64,000 nt of DNA from Zasmidium citrigriseum (GCA_002786025.1 NHNW01000028.1:372001-436000); one strand, 5' to 3'. Positions 1 through 12,284 are shown, counted from the stretch's first letter. Translations and numbers: made by a program. Notes: generated by a model not told the origin, from the letters alone.

Positions 1-201
1 ACCGGTCAGCATTGAGATGGGGTTCGGCGCAAACGAGGCTGGCTTTGCAAGCCTTAGCCCGCCAGGAGAAGGGCCGACTTTGCCAGGAAGCGTTAGAGAG
101 CAGCGCGAGTAAGGATGTCAAGACGACGATGCATTCGAAGGATGCACATGTTAGTTGTCAAATTATGTTATGTACATCTGTACAATTCCCAACCTCTTCC
201 A

Positions 202-2501
202 CTACTTCCACGAACTACTCAACATCGCAGTCCCCGAACAAGAATTTGGCACCGTATAATTCCGATTCGAGCCCGTCTCCCACGCCACACCACCACTCGA
301 ATCAACCTTGAGGAACTTGTACTCAAAGTACGTCCCAGCAGGTATCTTGACAGTCGTATTCCAGACCGGGAGCTCGGCAGTATACCCAGCAGCTGACAAG
401 GCCACAGCTTGTGATGTATTCCAATTACCCAACTGACTGATCGATCCCGTGAGCTTGATGCTTTCGAGCCAGGCGGTGGTGACGTTGTGTTTGAAAGAGA
501 CGGCTACGGTGCTTGCTGGTGTGCAGGTTGATGTTGTGAGTGAGCTTTTTTTGCTTGTTGCGGAGGGCGTGGTTGTGGTCAGGAGTCTGGCTCCTTGAAC
601 GCCGTTGTAGATTGCGTTGCCGACTTTGGATTTCATGTAGCAAGCTGTTCCTGAGAGTGAGACGTCGACACAGCCGATTGTTGTTGAGCAGGTTTCGATG
701 CATTGCTGCAGATCGTTGACGTAGACCATGCTGAGGTCGCCGCCAGCGTGATCGATGCCACATTCGATAACAAAGTTCTTGCCATTGGAAGATTCGTAGG
801 TAGTGCTGTTCGAAGCTGGGCAAGAAACGGTTGTGACTCTGACTGGAGCCACTGTCGACGCAGGAGCAGAGCTGCTGCTCGTGGTCTTGGCAGCAGAGGA
901 GGTCGGAGCGATTGTAGTACTGGCTTTGGCCGTAGAGCTAGAGCTCGTCGTCGCTCCTGTGTTGGTGCTAGCGCAAGCATCCGAGCCTTTAAGCATCGAA
1001 GTCTTGTACATCACTCTTGGTGCGCCATCTGTAATTGCAATCGCCAGATTTCCGCTGGAATCAGTGCTGACAACAGTACAGGTCAACAAGTCAGTGAACT
1101 TCGTATTGGCAGCAAAACCCGTCACCTTGGAGCTCACGGTGATGGAAGAACTCTGCCCAGCTCCCATGTTCGTGAAAACAGAGATGAGGGGCGAGGAGAC
1201 TGCGCCCTTGCTCGTGACCAGAGTCTTTGCGTCAGAATAGAGCACACTGGACTTTGAACTGGCGTATGTCGTGTCTCTGGTGATGGCAGTCGATCGAGCA
1301 GCATTCAGTTTGGCGATGAAGGTGTACATCGGCGCTTTGGTGTTGTACCCAGACGTCCACAGTGGTTCTCGATTGTAAGGGTCGACTTGGCCACTGAATC
1401 CTTGTTCTTGGCCATAATAGATAATCGGCAGGCCGTCGTTGAACAATGTGAATGCAATGGCATTCTTGGTCAATCCAGTATCATTCGTGACCGATGCGAA
1501 CCGAGGGATGTCGTGATTCTCCATGAACGAGCCCAAAAGTGTTGTATCTTTGCACGTAGCGTTAAGCCACTGCAAGTTGTTGGCAAGTTCGCTCATCGTT
1601 GACGTCGTCGACTGAAACGCCCGCATGACCCAGAAGTATGCCGCATAGTTGAGCATTCCAGGCATATAATTCTGGTAAGTGCAGAATGTTGCTGGATTGC
1701 CATCGAAGACTTCTCCTATGGCATAAACTCCTGAAGCGGCCACAAATGAGGGCCAGAAGTCTTGCTGAATTTGCATTGCACTGTCCAGGCGCAGCCCATC
1801 GATCGAATAATTCTGGACGAGCTGAGGGATCCATTCATTGAACATGGCCTGCACGGTCTGATCTTCCGTCTTCAAATCCGGCAGCGAGACGACAGTGTCT
1901 CCGACCCAGCAGTTCCGCACGGCTGTCATGTTGTTGTGGTCCATTGGGCAATACGAGTGGTAGTATTTCGGATCAGTGAAAGGGTTCAATGCGGAATACT
2001 TGACGTTCGCCGGCGCACCGTTGAAGGCCATGTGGTTGGCGACGGTGTCCACCATCAGATACATGCCACGAGCATGCAGTGCCGATGAGAGAGCTTTGAG
2101 GTCAGCCGCGGTGCCGAATGCTGAATTTAGTGAGTAGAGATCCTGTGGCCAGTATCCGTGGTATGGATCGCCGTAGGGAGTGCCGCCAGCGATGTTCTTT
2201 ATGACAGGTGAGATCCAGACCTGAATGATGGACAGTCAGCTCTTGCATCTTCGTTGCTTCAGTTAATGCGAGATAGAAAACTCACAGCTGTAAAGCCCAT
2301 GCCTTGAATGTAGTCGAGCTTGTTGATAAGACCTTGCCAAGTTCCACCGCAATAGCTTCCCCAATTGCATGGCGCAGTCGTTGAGCCGCTCGTGAGCGCA
2401 AATCGATCGGTCAGCACTTGATACACAGACTGAGAACGCCACTGAGCCGGTGTCAGAGCAGCCGCTGCTCCCACGAGCAGTACCAGTGCGAATGGCAACA
2501 T
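202..2501 (-). CDS. Secreted alpha-amylase, GH13 with PAN-like insert and C-terminal CBM20
   Basis: Extracellular alpha-amylase that hydrolyses internal alpha-1,4 bonds of starch. Two exons (2286-2501 and 202-2220) flank a 65-bp GT-AG intron and give 744 residues. The start at 2501 is the first ATG in frame and begins a clean signal peptide ([15 protein letters not shown]). The GH13 barrel fills about residues 17-480 and resembles TAKA-amylase: the nucleophile is in DGLRLDSA (Asp about 218), the acid in GEVFDG (Glu about 242) and the third acid in ENHDIP (Asp about 309). A Ser/Thr linker follows, then a Cys-rich PAN/apple-like stretch (about 540-620, motifs [10 protein letters not shown] and CYMKSKVGN), a second linker, and a CBM20 starch-binding domain in the last 100 residues ([17 protein letters not shown]). 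The PAN-like insert is unusual for the family. Family call is secure; the insert assignment is moderate. Confidence 0.96.
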
Positions 2502-4130
2502 TTTCGACGTGCTCTTGGCGATACGATTGGCAAGCACATGACAGTATATGTATGCAGAACTTTCTCTTTCATGACTTCAGCGGCCCACCCACACTGCGTC
2601 AAGAGTTACCAGCTGAGGTCTGGCCAAATTTTCCTTGGCCAGGTTCGAGTTTCTTTGTTCGACCGATAACCGTGGGAAAGGCTAGGCCTCTGGGCTAATC
2701 GACTCGTGCGACGTGTGGATTGGACAATGAACAAAGGAGCGACTTCCTTGAACAGGCAACGCATCTGGGACCTTCAGCAAATGATGTATCGCTGAAGCTC
2801 GGTGATGGTGTGGGCTTCGTCGTTACGACAGCCGCATGCATCATTCGATAACATACAAGCTGCCACGAGCGTGTGACATTGCGCATTGAGGGCGGCCGTT
2901 CGAAGCACAAATGGTGTCTGCGCTCCCAGCATCAGAACGATTTCGTCGCCGTATCGAACTTCTCGGCCTCTTTGAGCGCTCGGAGCGTGACAAATTCCGA
3001 TGTGGCCGTTGTTTGTTGTGGAGAAGGTGAAAGAGGCGAAATTAGCGGGCAAAAACTCCATTTCTGCGTCTCTCGAAAAGCCTACCCTCATGATTCGTAG
3101 CCGGCCCACATCGCAATCAAGAGCTTGAGAGAGAGACTGCCAAGCATTCGAATCTTTAACATGCTTCGCAGCATCAACGGTATGCCGAATGAGCCAGATT
3201 GGAAAGCCTTCCAGTGTGCTAAGCGAGGCAACCCGAGTGACCGTTTCTCGAGCGGAGTAGGTAAGGCAAAATCACAGACCCAAGAGGGTATCTCATATCT
3301 GTGCCATTGAATGGCAAGAACTTCGACGGAAGAGTGTTCGCTATCTTTGATGATGCTGTGCTGAATCGGGTTGGTCTCTTTCGTCCACAGAAGCCGAGCT
3401 ACATTGATGAAAAGGGCCTTGGCGCATTTCTTGTAATTGACCGGTGTGGTAGCTCGGTGTGAGGGCACTGCCAGCCCGATCCAGCCGAAGACGTGGCGGT
3501 TCCGATCTCTAAGTTGTCTCGAGCCTTGATCCAGATGCTTTGAGATATCGAGCGTCGCTAAAGACCCAATGGAGACTTCCGATTCCGCTGGCAGATTGCC
3601 TCAGGAAAAAGAAAGGGCAGTGTATGTCGGTGCATTTGCAAGGCTGAATGAGGTCAAGTCGGCTCTTGTTGGGTGTTTTGCAGCTGTATTCCTGGCATCC
3701 CGCGGAACTGGATGGAGCTCTAGCACGCGAACTGTGTCAGGATCGTCAAGGGAACATTCCTTATAGATCCAGTGCCCAGAACTGTCCTCGTGGTCATGTT
3801 GAGTACACTCGGTGTTCCGATCAAAGTGGAAGATCCCTCTAGCGATCCCCAACTTTCTCGAGAAGCGTCAAGAGTCCAACAAGCCCTCTAATAGCTTAGG
3901 ATCACTTGCTCTCGTGGAGAGATCCAATCTTCCAGTTTGAGCGGAAGAAGGAGGGTATGGTTCGAGTATTTGCTGTAGCAAGAGATGAGGCTCGAAAAGC
4001 TCGAAGCTACACAAACTCATGGGGGTTGAGGTACCCAAGGATGACTAGTGCATGCAGTGTGATAAGCTAGCACACTTGCCACATTCGTCGTCCTCTCCGA
4101 GAATGTACGAAGATGGAATGAATGGCCCTC
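2502..4130. other. Intergenic region without a recognised gene
   Basis: This 1.6-kb stretch holds the amylase promoter on its left and the 3' side of the SnoaL-like gene on its right. The longest open frames (3088-3468 on the minus strand, 3125-3310 on the plus strand) overlap each other. The minus-strand frame has no ATG at its left limit, and neither shows a recognisable domain. I see no repeat or RNA gene. Confidence 0.5.
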
Positions 4131-4707
4131 TCACCTTGGAGCTATTCCGGCCATGCCTTCATACTTGCTCAGAAACCACTCTCCGTTGGTCTTTTTCCAC
4201 TCGAAGACTCCTAGGCTCTGCCTGACGACACCTAATGCTGAATCTCAGAACCAACATCCGTCATTCTATGTTTGAGAGGTACATACCTGGCGGCATGTCA
4301 TGATTCTCCATGGAGACGTATGATATCGCCCACCGTGCTTGCTCATGGACCGTTGTGTCAACATCACCGATGATCATCCTGTAGTCGGGAAACTCCTGGG
4401 CGATTCTTCGAAACATATCTTGGACTGCATCTCTGCCTCCCACGGTAGCCTTAGACCCTCTGTCGGCGAGCATCACATGCAAGGGCTCGGGATCTTTCCG
4501 TGCGACGGCTGCGGACAAGTACTCAGGCTCCGCTTGGAAGTCATCGGCAAATCGATACCAGACTGGATGACTTTCTGTCTCTGCAATTCCACTCGTGGCT
4601 GATGGGATGTTCCATCGCCGTTCGTTGATAGCCCATGCTATGCTCCGGACGACTTCTTCCAGGTAGTCTGCAGTGCTTTGGCCGGCCGAGGGTGTAGCTC
4701 CGATCAT
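4131..4707 (-). CDS. NTF2/SnoaL-like domain protein
   Basis: Small single-domain protein of 173 residues in two exons (4287-4707 and 4131-4231) around a 55-bp intron (donor GTATGT, acceptor TTAG). Splicing joins MPPG to VVRQSLGVFEWK and ends at GMAGIAPR. The fold is inferred from the pattern of this superfamily: a helical start, a WYRFADDF segment, an ADRGSK loop, a helix VQDMFRRIAQEFPDY, then strands ending in FEWKKTNGEWFLSKYEG. Such proteins are either small-molecule isomerases or cyclases, or polyketide-tailoring proteins, but many have no known reaction. No catalytic residues can be assigned with confidence and no biosynthetic cluster surrounds it, so the function is open. It is divergently oriented to the MscS channel gene, 1.1 kb away. 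Confidence 0.85.
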
Positions 4708-5825
4708 ATTGGCTGTTGATTTCTGTTCTTTTCATGAGGTCGGCACATCCACTCATATATATTTCGAGATGTCACACATGGCTCCGCGGCCAGCGTCGCA
4801 TTCAATCCGAGATGAGGCGATTAGCAAAATTGATCCCAGTCCACGGCTCTAATGCCGCTTGGCATATCAGCAAAAGTGGAGTATCCGCTTGACAATGAAC
4901 GAGTGAAGATGTCACTACTCCATGTGAGTTGACGCACATAGACGACGATGGTGCTCACCTCAGGTGGACGAAACGTGCTTTCTCTGCGAGTCAGCCGCTC
5001 AGCTATCTCCGAGCTGAAAACTGAAAACAGTCTCGCCAACGCCAAGAGCATGAGATATCCTGAAAGCAGCTAGCGCAAAACGAAAAAGTGAAACCCACAG
5101 AACCTTGATCCGACTGCATCCTCTCCATCTTCACCGCGACCGACCAACAACCACAATCCCACATCAGCAGCTGGAGACTCGTCCTTGGCTGGTATCTGCT
5201 ATCCATACAGAGTATCTATCGCGAACATGACATATCCTTTTGTTGGCGTTGGCACGCGACGTCTCCAGCTGCACGGGTGGCCAGATCCCATGCGAGGTCT
5301 GGACGAGGCGTTGCTAGCGCGCGAGCTTTGGCGCTGAACTTCCGCCCATTTTCAAGTCTCGTCCGGAGTCCCCGCCGTCCCTGACACCCGCAGACTTGCA
5401 AAGACAAGCGACCGACTGCCGTAGACCACACTGCTGCCGACGCCACGTGGACTGGGCCAGCTGAATCACTCCTTTTGGCCAAGTCACTGCATGAGGCTTG
5501 TCGTGGTCTCCTGGCTCCGGACCTGTCAAGCAGGGCCCATTGCGTTAGTGACTCGCAATAAGCGATATCAACAGCAATCGCTCGACCGTAAGTTTGTCTC
5601 CTGTTAAGCGATCCAGCATTATGCTCAACTCTACGCTGTCTTTTCCACGTGGCTTGCAAGCCTCAAGATCTGAATTGGGCCAGAATGCCACATCAAACGG
5701 TCGGAGCAGGAGAGCAAGCCTCGATAAAGGCTGAGACTCCTCGCTGTCGGTGGCTCTGAGGCGCAACGTCTTGTTACACTTCTTCGCCTCCGTGAACTTC
5801 CCTTAACACACGTTCACCATTCATC
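4708..5825. promoter_or_regulatory. Divergent intergenic region with two CCACGTGG palindromes
   Basis: Shared upstream region of the SnoaL-like gene (minus) and the MscS channel gene (plus). Two identical 8-bp palindromes CCACGTGG lie at 5443-5450 and 5645-5652. They contain the CACGTG core bound by bHLH factors of the Cbf1/SREBP type, but binding is inferred only. Overlapping open frames between 5216 and 5766 on the minus strand have no recognisable domain, and I take them as chance frames. Confidence 0.4.
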
Positions 5826-8271
5826 ATGAAGCCATTGGAGGAGATATCCGTTGCTGGGCTCCGCGACGTGGTCCACGAGAGAGACCTGGAAAGTCAGACC
5901 ACTAAGAAAGTACCGGAAGTCACAGTCGCTGCCATCGACTCACCGGACCGACCGGCTCTGGGCCGCAGAAAGACAACTGGCAGCCTCAATGGACTGACTG
6001 CTGGCGGAACAGACACTCTTGGATATGAAGGCGACGAAGATGCATTGACAAAGATTGGCAACTTTCTATGGAAGATCCATTCTGCGTCCCTGTTGACTCG
6101 ATATGCTCTCTACATTCTTCCCGTCGCCGCCCTATTGGCAATCCCATTGGTTCTCACTGCTACCGTATACGCCGACGCACGCGCCGATGGCATCCGACTG
6201 CTGGGTCTTTTCATCTATTTAGAGATCATTTGGCTCGCACTTTGGGTCTGCAAGCTGGTCGCCCAGGCTCTTCCCATCATTTTCCAAGCAGCTTGCGGCC
6301 TCATCAGCACCGGCATCAGGAAATATTCGCTCGTTTTGACTGCTCTGGAGATCCCGATTTCGCTGTTCCTCTGGGCGCTCGTATCGTTCTCGACGACAAA
6401 CGTCGTCTGCGTATTCGACCAAGCCGACGGCAAATGTGGTCGAGACTGGCTGAGAATATTGCGCATGGTTTTCAAAGCCGGAATCGTGGTGGCTGCCATC
6501 TTTCTTGTGGAGAAGACTATCATGCAGCTGATCAGCATCAACTACCATCGCAAGCAATATGATCAGAAGATTCGCGAGAGCAAGAAGCTCATCCGGTTGC
6601 TCGACCTGATGTACGATGCCTCGCGTGCGTTGTTCCCGGAGGTAAGACACTTCAAGAATCCACCGACTTTGCCTGATCACTGACTCTCTTCAAAAGTTTT
6701 GCCACGAATTCGCGGAGGAAGATGGCGAGATACAAAGTAGCACCTTGACGACTGTACGAGCACAGCTACAAAAGCGAGGAGTTGGCACAAGAATCATCAG
6801 CGACATGCACCGTGTGCGCGACAAGGTTACGGCTGCGTTCGGCGCCATGGCATCTGATGTCACTGGTCAGCAGCTGTTCAGCACTACGAACGCGCACTCC
6901 GTGGTTTTGAAGGCTCTGGAGACCGAACGTGCATCCAAGGCATTAGCAAGACGTCTTTGGCTCTCCTTCGCAGGCGCTGGGCGGGATGTCCTCTACAAAC
7001 ATGATCTCGTCGAGGTCTTGGGCGCTCAGCGTGCTGATTTGGCTGAAGAAATCTTCCATATCCTGGACCGTGACGACAACGGCGACGTCAGTCTCGATGA
7101 GATGACTTACCTCATCGTTGATGCTGGTAATGAGCGGAAAGACCGGGCAGCCAGTATGCAAGATATCTCGCAGGCCATCGCTGTGCTGGATCGTCTTCTG
7201 TCTGGTGTCGTGTTAGTCGGTAAGTGCGATTTACCTACATCATCAGACTCGGTTAGCTGACAAGCGGTACAGCAATCGCCTTCATCTATGCGACATTCTT
7301 CAGCAAAGCCTTCGCGAGCAAGACTGCACAACTCTGGACCTCCTTCACAGGTCTCGCATTCGCCATTGGCGGAACCGTGACAGAGTTTCTCGCCTGCTGT
7401 ATCTTTCTCTTTGTGAAGCACCCATACGACGTCGGCGATCGAGTCAACATCAACGATCAAGAGCTCATTGTAAAGCATATCAGCTTGATGTATTCGGTCT
7501 TCAAGCGGGTCGATAATGACGGAATAGTGCAAATTCCACGTAAGCCATAGCCTACGTCTACCAACCTTGGACTCCATGCTGACTATACTGGCAGATAACA
7601 TCGCAAGCTCGTTATGGATCGAGAACGTGAGCAGGAGTCGACAGATGAAGGAGCGCTTGGCCATCAATGTCGCCGCCACCACCCAAATGGAAGACATCCT
7701 CGCTTTGCGAGGCGAGCTGCACAAGTTCGTCACTGCTGCAGAGAACAGGAGGGACTTCCAACCAGACTTCGACATCGAGCTGCGAAGCATTGGAGACATG
7801 AAGAGTCTTGAACTCAGAGTTGAGATTCGTCACAAGGTACGGGCACCAGACCGACATGCTAGAGAGACATCATCACTGACTCACGGTGCACAGTCCAACT
7901 TTTCCAACGAGATTCTCCGAAACACACGCCGCAACAAGTTCATGTGCGAACTTCTCGCAGCCATGCGACGAGTGCCCATCGAACCACCCGGTGGCTCTGC
8001 CGCTCCTCTTGGCGACCCTGCGAACCCAGCTTACAGCGTTGCTGTGTCAGATCCGGAGGCTATCATGGCGAGACAAGCAAAAGCTGCCAAGAATGAGGCA
8101 GCGAGACTGTACCCGACGGGTACAAGCATCTCAGAGCTGGTCCCAGAAGTCTCGGCCTCAGGTTCTTTGACTGTTGCACAAGCGATGTTTCCCGGCTTGA
8201 AGGCTAGACCGCGACATATACACTTCGGAGAAGATCAAGGGGATATTGGGAGACGGCCTTCGGCAATTTGA
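5826..8271 (+). CDS. MscS-type mechanosensitive ion channel with EF hand
   Basis: Membrane channel opened by tension, of the fungal Msy1/Msy2 type, which in fission yeast acts in the ER during hypo-osmotic shock. Five exons (5826-6641, 6697-7219, 7273-7539, 7595-7836, 7894-8271) give 741 residues. The last intron (57 bp) could be read through in frame, but family conservation across HK-SNFSNEILR and a good branch site favour splicing. An N-terminal polar region is followed by four hydrophobic segments between about residues 90 and 235. A canonical EF-hand loop DRDDNGDVSLDE follows at about 396-407, then two more membrane segments and the MscS beta domain with KHPYDVGDRV, QIPHN and WIENVSRS. 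The C-terminus is long and hydrophilic. The EF hand suggests calcium control of gating. Confidence 0.95.
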
Positions 8272-8547
8272 TCTGAGCGTATGTTACTTGTAATATGATG
8301 AGATGATTGATGAACAGCTGAGCTTGTTGAACTAAATTCACTCCAAATTTCCAGATTTCAACGTTCTACGTCTCCAAGAGTCCCATCCTGTATCAATTCG
8401 CACGTCAAATGAACGAATGAACGGCAGCCCATACCGGATAATGAATGCAATCTCCAACGCCGCAATACAAGATCAAAGGACTCAACAACATCAAACATCC
8501 CAACCCATTCATGATCCTTCATCCACCATCCTCAACGCCGCCACATC

Positions 8548-9095
8548 CTAATCATCACAAACCCTAAAATTCCCCGACCCAGCATGCGTATCCTTATTCT
8601 CAATAACATGCGTCATAACACCACAAAGCGTCTTCCCATTCTTCAAATACACAACTCTAGCCGGAGTTCCCGTATGCCCATGAGGCTTCGTCTTATCGTA
8701 AGTCCCGCCCGTCTTGAGGACAGGGAACTCGAGCAAGCCGGGATTCTTCTCGTTGCACTTGGGGTCCGCGCCGTAGAACTTGAGTTGGGCGCCGCCGCCT
8801 GAGCTGCCGCCGAATTTGTGTGGGAAGCTGTGTGAGAGGGATGTTAGAGAGGGTTTGTGGATGATTGGGGGAAGGTGTGATCAATACCCTGATTTGCCTT
8901 TCTCGGTGCCTCCGGCTTCCATGGCGTCTTTGGCACGGTCTTGGGTGATGGAGAAGGTGTCGATGTTGGTTTTACATCGGTAGGCCGCGAGCTGGATTAG
9001 AGTGAGTCTAATACTTCCAAAGATTCGTTGCAGAGTAGTCGTCGTACTGTAGCTGGGATGAGGCAAAGAGCCATGAGCATGTTCTTGAACAACAT
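8548..9095 (-). CDS. Secreted guanyl-specific ribonuclease, RNase T1/F1 family
   Basis: Small secreted ribonuclease expected to cleave RNA 3' of guanosine. Three exons (9048-9095, 8888-8991, 8548-8827) with introns of 56 and 60 bp give 143 residues. The start is the ATG that opens a signal peptide (MLFKNMLMALCLIPATLA); the mature chain begins near AAYRCKTNID. Residues matching the RNase T1 active site are visible: His in FPHKF, Glu in LLEFPVL, Arg in ARVVY and the second His in THAGSGNFRVC. Between PHKF and EFPVL there is a Gly/Ser-rich, Cys-containing insertion, and GVMTHVIENKD lengthens the next loop, so the protein is somewhat larger than T1. Such enzymes are common in fungal secretomes and some relatives act on plant or microbial cells; no specific role can be read here. 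Confidence 0.88.
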
Positions 9096-9917
9096 CTTGA
9101 TCCTCTGTGTTGGGTAGAGCTTTGAGATTTAAGGCTGTAGTTGAATTTGTAGAATGCAATGATACAGAACTTGTTGGTTGAGATAGCTACGCTCGACCTT
9201 GATAGCCTCTTAAGTATGCTCAAGACTCACCTGAATGATTTTGTTTAGCTCGTTGCCGTTATAGAAAGGCATGTTGGAACCGTGAGGCTGAGCATTTGCC
9301 GTAGCACAGTCGCAACGATTTGCCGTCTTGCTTGCAACACCGATACCTTCATCTTGCACTGTCTCGGACATTAATATCATCGTCGATGAAGACTTCGACA
9401 CAGGAAGTCTCCTATGACTTGGGTAATGGAATGGGATGTTGTTGACGCCATGAGGCTGAGGCCCTTCGTGACACCTCCTGTTGAAAGAGTTACGTTTTGT
9501 GTTACCACATAGCAATATGTATCACACGGAGTCTACACCGGTCATCGATAGCATGTTGGTGTATCGTCAGTATGTGAACCCGGTACTACGAAAGCATTAC
9601 ACCGGTCTGTAGGATTGCATTCCGACCTACAGCTGAACTGCAAGGGGCATGATAGCTGCGTTCAAGCAACGCACAGAGCTCCGTCTCGTTCCAAGATTGC
9701 TGTCAGCACAAAGAAATAATTGAACCGTCTTGGCGTTATGTTGCACAAATGTTGACCCGATGATTCTATCGGGGGTCACAAGGCTGTCTTGGCAGCCGCA
9801 GCTGAAGTCGAAATTTGGGAAGGTGCGTCACGCTCTTTCCCCGTCCCTTCGCACTTGATATACAACATATCTTGACACGCAGCTCAAGCTCAAGCCGTCC
9901 CATGAAGAAGAGTGGCC
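9096..9917. other. Intergenic region, no convincing gene
   Basis: This region lies between the divergently transcribed RNase and DUF3632-like genes. A minus-strand frame at 9210-9515 contains two loosely similar peptides (PHGVNNIPFHY and PHGSNMPFYN) and a possible splice donor at its end. It lacks a recognisable domain or secretion signal, so I did not call it a gene. Confidence 0.4.
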
Positions 9918-10880
9918 ATGAATTCCAAAATCACCCTCAACATCTCCGACCCCAGCGACGAAGCAGGCGAAAAGCAGATCGCCACCGCAATCCAGAAGCT
10001 CGTCAACAATGAGCTGAGCCCAGCAGAAGCGGCACAAGAAATTAACGCAACAGTCATCACAGAGACTCAAGATGCACAAGAGCCAGATACTGCGGGCTGG
10101 CTGGGTTATCTCTGGGACTGCCTAGGCAAGAGTGCTATGCGAATCCCTACAACACATTCAGCACAAGATAGACTGATCGATTTGCTACATGAACTTCAAA
10201 GACTGCCAAAACATCATGCACGACAATTCGCCAATGGTATGATCATTGAGAAGGAGTTGTGGACTCTGAAGCCAGCAAATCAGTATGGCGGTTTCGAGCA
10301 GTGGTTGTGGGAGTTGAACGAAGGTATTTGAGACCGAATCATGCTCTTATAGTGTCCCTCAGACTTACATCACCATCCAGGCAACTTCACCGCAGGCCAA
10401 CAACTCGAGGAATCAGATACCGCAGCCACACAGTACCTCAACTTCTCAGCCTTCCTAGCCCGTCTCCTCGCAGCATGCCTTGTCGAAGCAAGTCGTCTGA
10501 GTGCTCTTATCCGACCCTCCCGATTCGGATCCCGCAAGCCATGCAATGACAACACCAAACAATACGGTATCTATGCCTCTGCCGCAGCTCAATGGATTCT
10601 GTACGCTGGCGAAGCTCTTTTTGAGATGTGTGAGAAGGTCACGTTGATCGAGGTCGGGAGGCAGAAATGGACGAGAGCTCTGTGGGAGAGTTGGAAGGAG
10701 AAGTTTGATGCTGTTGCGGAGATGGAGGATTTCAGTGCTGAGAGTCGGGACTTAGCGGCGCAGGCAGCGAGACGGATGAGGGACATTGAGCAGAAGGGGG
10801 TTACGACGAATGTGGTGGAGAAGTTTGGGTTTATGTCGGCGGGTCAGGAGGATGATGATGGCAAGGTAGAGTACACTTGA
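9918..10880 (+). CDS. DUF3632-like fungal protein
   Basis: Cytoplasmic, mainly helical protein of 301 residues in two exons (9918-10323 and 10381-10880) with a 57-bp intron (GTATTT...CATCCAG). The start is the ATG of MNSKITLNISD; an upstream ATG at 9902 is in another frame. The pattern HSAQDRLIDLLHELQRLP, then a Trp-rich FEQWLWELNEG, then LNFSAFLARLLAA and YASAAAQWILYAGEALFE is typical of the DUF3632 family, which is expanded in Dothideomycetes and Eurotiomycetes. No catalytic motif is visible and no function is known for the family. Family membership is by recalled pattern, not by a search. Confidence 0.8.
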
Positions 10881-11149
10881 CGAGGTAGCGTTGTAGTCGA
10901 TGAGACCAAAGATGATTGCCTCCTTCCAAAACGTCCTTTGCTTCTTAGTTCAGACAAATATTCCCCACAAGCCAGGGGTACGAGCCACACTTTGAGTGCG
11001 TAGCGGTAGTCGTCTATCACAGACATCAGCACCATGATCACCACGACAAAATTACAAGAACGAGTAAAGAAAATGATAGAAGCTATGGTGAAGAAGAACG
11101 CTCAAGCTTGAAGCTTTTCGCCGCTATCGTACAATCTGTGCATCTATCT

Positions 11150-12284
11150 TCAAACACAAGTCAACTGAACACCTCCAGATCCACCAAAACACACCTTACC
11201 AGTCGCAGAACTCACCGGAGAAGTCTCAGTGGTGCTCTCCTCCGTCGTAGTCGGCGCCGGTGTAGTCGAAGTCTCAAAAGTGGTTGGGGTTGGAGTTGAC
11301 GTCGTCGAAGGTACGGGATCCGCAGTCAAATCCGACTTATTCGCCGCAATTGCCGAGCTGATACTGGCCCACGCTGCTGAATTGTAGGAGCTGGTTGAAG
11401 ATGTCGTCTCCGTGCTGGATTCAGATGTTGAAGAGCTGATGCTATCAGTCCAAGTCTTTGCATGTCGTGCTTGCTCAGACTTACGGTGGCGGGACCTTGG
11501 TCGTGAGCGTGACTGTTGGGGTGACGACTGGTGCTGCACTGGTCTCGGAAGCGCCTTGAGTGATGACGGTCGTGACATCGACGGTGCTGCGGGGTGGAGT
11601 GTAGGTGACTGTTGCGACTGGAGAGGAGGATGACGAGGATGAGGTCGTCAGGCTGCCGAGGATGCCGAGAACGTCGGAGGCAATGGCTGCAGCGTCGGTA
11701 GAAGAGGAAGAGGACGAGCTTGTTGTCGATGAAGTCGTGCTCGAGGAGACAGTCGGTGAGATCGTGATAGTCACAGGCTTAGTGGCCAGCTCACCGCCTT
11801 GTGGAAGAACAAAGTTGGGCGAGATGTTGATCGCCGGTTGATGCTCTCCACAATCACAGGCCGCGGCCGCAGTTCCTTGTCCAGCCCACGGGAAGAGGCG
11901 AGATGGTGCATTGTTGTAGAGGCCAATGACGGTGTAGGCAAAAAGAATCGTGCTCTCAAAGAACAAGATGACAGCAAAGACGATGAAGAGCGGCATGGGG
12001 ATGAAGACGCCCTTCTTCTTCTCCGGTCGTGGGTAGTACTCTTGCACAAACTCTCGAGGTGGCGGTTGAGGTGCAGGAGCTGGAGTAGGAGCGAAGAGAG
12101 TTGAGAAGCGTGGCGGGCTGTCTTTCTTGTGATGCAGCTCGGCGTCCTCATGCTCAGGCTGTGGGAAGCTGTGGCCCTTCTTGACGTCCATCTCGTAGTC
12201 CTCGGCTTCGGTCGGGGCCCGACCGGGCTGGCCGTCATTCATGTTCTGGTTGACTTTGCTCTCAAAGACCTGCGCGAACGGCAT
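11150..12284 (-). CDS. Ser/Thr-rich single-pass membrane protein
   Basis: Predicted plasma-membrane or cell-wall-facing protein of 361 residues in two exons (11485-12284 and 11150-11435) with a 49-bp intron. The ATG at 12284 is the first in frame. Residues 1 to about 110 are charged and proline-rich with no signal peptide. One strong hydrophobic segment (PLFIVFAVILFFESTILFAY) follows basic KKK, and the remaining 200 residues are Ser/Thr-rich with likely O-glycosylation and a small Cys motif (ACDCGEH). This layout, a cytoplasmic tail plus one membrane helix plus a mucin-like stalk, resembles fungal wall-stress or adhesion proteins, but there is no WSC domain. The C-terminus ends in a short Cys-containing stretch (KVCFGGSGG). 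Function unknown. Confidence 0.8.

Noticed and set aside
5216..5766. Overlapping minus-strand frames in the divergent promoter
   Set aside because: Compositionally unlike proteins, mutually overlapping, no signal peptide or motif.
9210..9515. Possible second small secreted protein beside the RNase
   Set aside because: Internal similarity of two short peptides is weak, no signal peptide, and the start is not defined; it may be an exon but cannot be supported.
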